Positions 62,581-64,000 of a stretch of 64,000 nucleotides of DNA are shown one piece after another. The DNA is from Symbiodinium kawagutii. Taxonomy: Eukaryota > Sar > Dinophyceae > Suessiales > Symbiodiniaceae. The notes under the pieces are model-generated. The model was not told the DNA's origin and did not search any database. It saw only the letters and a list, made by a program, of their open reading frames with translations. Each line of letters opens with the position of its first letter. The first letter of the stretch is position 1. Where the stretch lies: assembly GCA_009767595.1 (NCBI GenBank), contig VSDK01007159.1:1-64000 (forward strand). The letters run 5' to 3'. The position numbers were made by a program, and so were the translations under genes.

Positions 62581-63240
62581 CTAAATTGCGCAGCTGAATG
62601 CAGCGACTATATTATCCTTTTCGACACATGCCTCAGCACCTCATGTGAAAAAAGCGTTCGTATAAGAAGGAAAAATACCAAAAGGGATGCTTCTGGTTTT
62701 ACTGGAGTACCATCTCATTTCACATGTTTGTCGACAAGTGGGTCCATAACGAACATGGGCTGTTTTAGGTGGGCATCGTGTTTTCAACATGAAAGTCCAC
62801 ATTGCAGCAAGTAAGACCGTATATGCACAGCACTTAATTACTAATCTGCCCATGAGCATGTGAGTACATTCCTTGGATAAATATACATTTGTACACCTGG
62901 AGCTATTGCAAGCTTTACCTGCGGAGAACAACACTGGAGAACACAAGAGCCAAGCATATTAACGCCGTTGCACTTCTCAAAAGCACATATTTATATTCCT
63001 TTCAAGCGAGCTTTTAGAAACAGTACCACGTTTCTAAAGTAAGATTCATCTTTTGTGTGCGACGTCAATTCAACTTTGAGAAAAAACTGAAAAAATGCCA
63101 TCAGTTCAGGACAGCTACACTTTGAAATTGCTACTGCACTAGTTGAAGCAAAGATGTTCTTTCGAGGAATACAGGATGAATATCTAGATGGCATTAGGAA
63201 GTGTAATGATGCTTTCAGAGAATGCATACTATTGTTATAG

Positions 63241-63537
63241 TTGCAATACAAAAATGTGTTTATTTCGCTGTTTCTAGTATGCCTTGTTTCAAGAATGTTT
63301 CACGTAGTGATCATGGTCGAAATTTGCAGAAAAGCAAATTGCATATCGAAAGATCACTTGTCTCGTGTGAACAAGCACAGAAAACCAAGGAAGCCTTGCA
63401 GCTCCGTGCAAGCAACTCTAGACCCCAGAAAACGGTTCCATCTCAAACAAATAGATCCCACGAGCCCAAGCCCTAAACTTCTTAGTCAAGACCAAAGCCC
63501 GAAATCATTGCGTACAGCAAGTGATGGTGCAACTTGA
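63241..63537 (+). CDS. 98-codon ORF, uncertain
   Basis: A plus frame reads CISKDHLSRVNKHRKPRKPC then KLLSQDQSPKSLRTASDGAT and ends at a stop. A second plus frame is open over the same bases. No splice support and no known domain. Confidence 0.25.
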   Translation: MQYKNVFISLFLVCLVSRMFHVVIMVEICRKANCISKDHLSRVNKHRKPRKPCSSVQATLDPRKRFHLKQIDPTSPSPKLLSQDQSPKSLRTASDGAT

Positions 63538-63889
63538 TCAAAGCCCACGGTGATGTCTGCTGCATTGCCGCCTTGTAGACCATTGAGCTCTGACCGGACC
63601 TTCCAGTTGAAAGCTGGTCATACACAGGAAACCGACAAAGTAAGCCACCAACCTATATAATGAATCCTACTTAAAGGTCATACAGGTCCAACTAAGTGTT
63701 CTTGCTGCACTTTCATGCTGGGGATGTACTGTGTAGCCGTGTACAAATCAAACGATTGCAATCATTTTCTCTGCATACCAGGTAGCATAATCCCTTTCAC
63801 AATGACAGCTATATAAGTTCTGGAAGTTGCATGAATTTGCAAGGTACATACCATATATTACCATATATCAATCCTTATCATCCCATCTG

Positions 63890-64000
63890 ATGATAGGAAT
63901 CCATCCCATCTGATGCCCATGTCTTCCTGCATCGGACGCTGGGGCACAGGTTGCTGCCCCTCACAGCCATTGCACTGCACCAGCGGGGTGGTGCCTTCAG
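63890..64000. CDS. GC-rich exon at the window edge, strand unresolved
   Basis: Minus: GTTPLVQCNGCEGQQPVPQR with a Cys-x2-Cys pair. Plus: DAHVFLHRTLGHRLLPLTAI. Both are open to the edge. Confidence 0.35.

Overview
The window looks like nuclear DNA of a dinoflagellate, most likely a member of the Symbiodiniaceae or a relative. This is an inference from family-level features, not from any search. Short GC-rich exons (about 40-300 bases) sit in long AT-rich introns. Many introns appear to start with GC instead of GT. There is one long intronless gene for a ubiquitin-like head followed by 22-residue FNIP/leucine-rich repeats, a layout common in these algae. Microsatellites and dozens of roughly 90-125-base elements with inverted ends are scattered throughout. 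No bacterial operons, rRNA genes or CRISPR arrays are visible, and I recognised no tRNA gene or dinoflagellate spliced-leader sequence by eye.

Layout. 0-2.5 kb: three minus-strand exons of a family-1 (UGT/MGT-like) glycosyltransferase, then a polyglutamine/polythreonine tract. 3-5.7 kb: small isolated exons. 6.3-8.1 kb: the minus-strand FNIP-repeat gene. 8.1-14 kb: plus-strand exons of one or more genes. 14.5-24.6 kb: mainly minus-strand exons, those of 19.8-24.6 kb forming a Pro/Gln/Ser-rich protein. 25.2-26.4 kb: a tetranucleotide microsatellite and a 94-base tandem repeat. 26.6-32 kb: scattered exons, mostly plus. 33-36 kb: a (CTA)n microsatellite holding an assembly gap, then minus-strand exons. 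36-39.5 kb: plus exons and one minus exon. 40.3-60.4 kb: a minus-strand array in which a roughly 58-residue SH3-like domain is encoded six times, each time by the same trio of exons. 61-64 kb: a minus exon, plus ORFs and a cluster of five small hairpins.

Two observations stand out. First, three families of short palindromic-ended elements (A, B, C) touch predicted exon ends, and their inverted ends carry GT on the left and AG on the right on either strand, so they behave like introners that could be spliced in both orientations. Second, the six exon trios at 43.7-59.0 kb keep fixed exon lengths (43 nt in five of six, 69 nt in six of six) and phase, with GC donors at 9 of 12 first and second introns. 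Two of these modules plus flanking exons lie in a block (46.4-52.0 kb) repeated at 55.5-60.3 kb.

Limits: every multi-exon model was read by eye. Exon ends rest on splice motifs and codon use. In several GC-rich exons both strands are open in register, so the strand is a judgement. Only the FNIP gene, the glycosyltransferase and the repeated SH3-like module are recognised with fair confidence; other exons have no assigned function.
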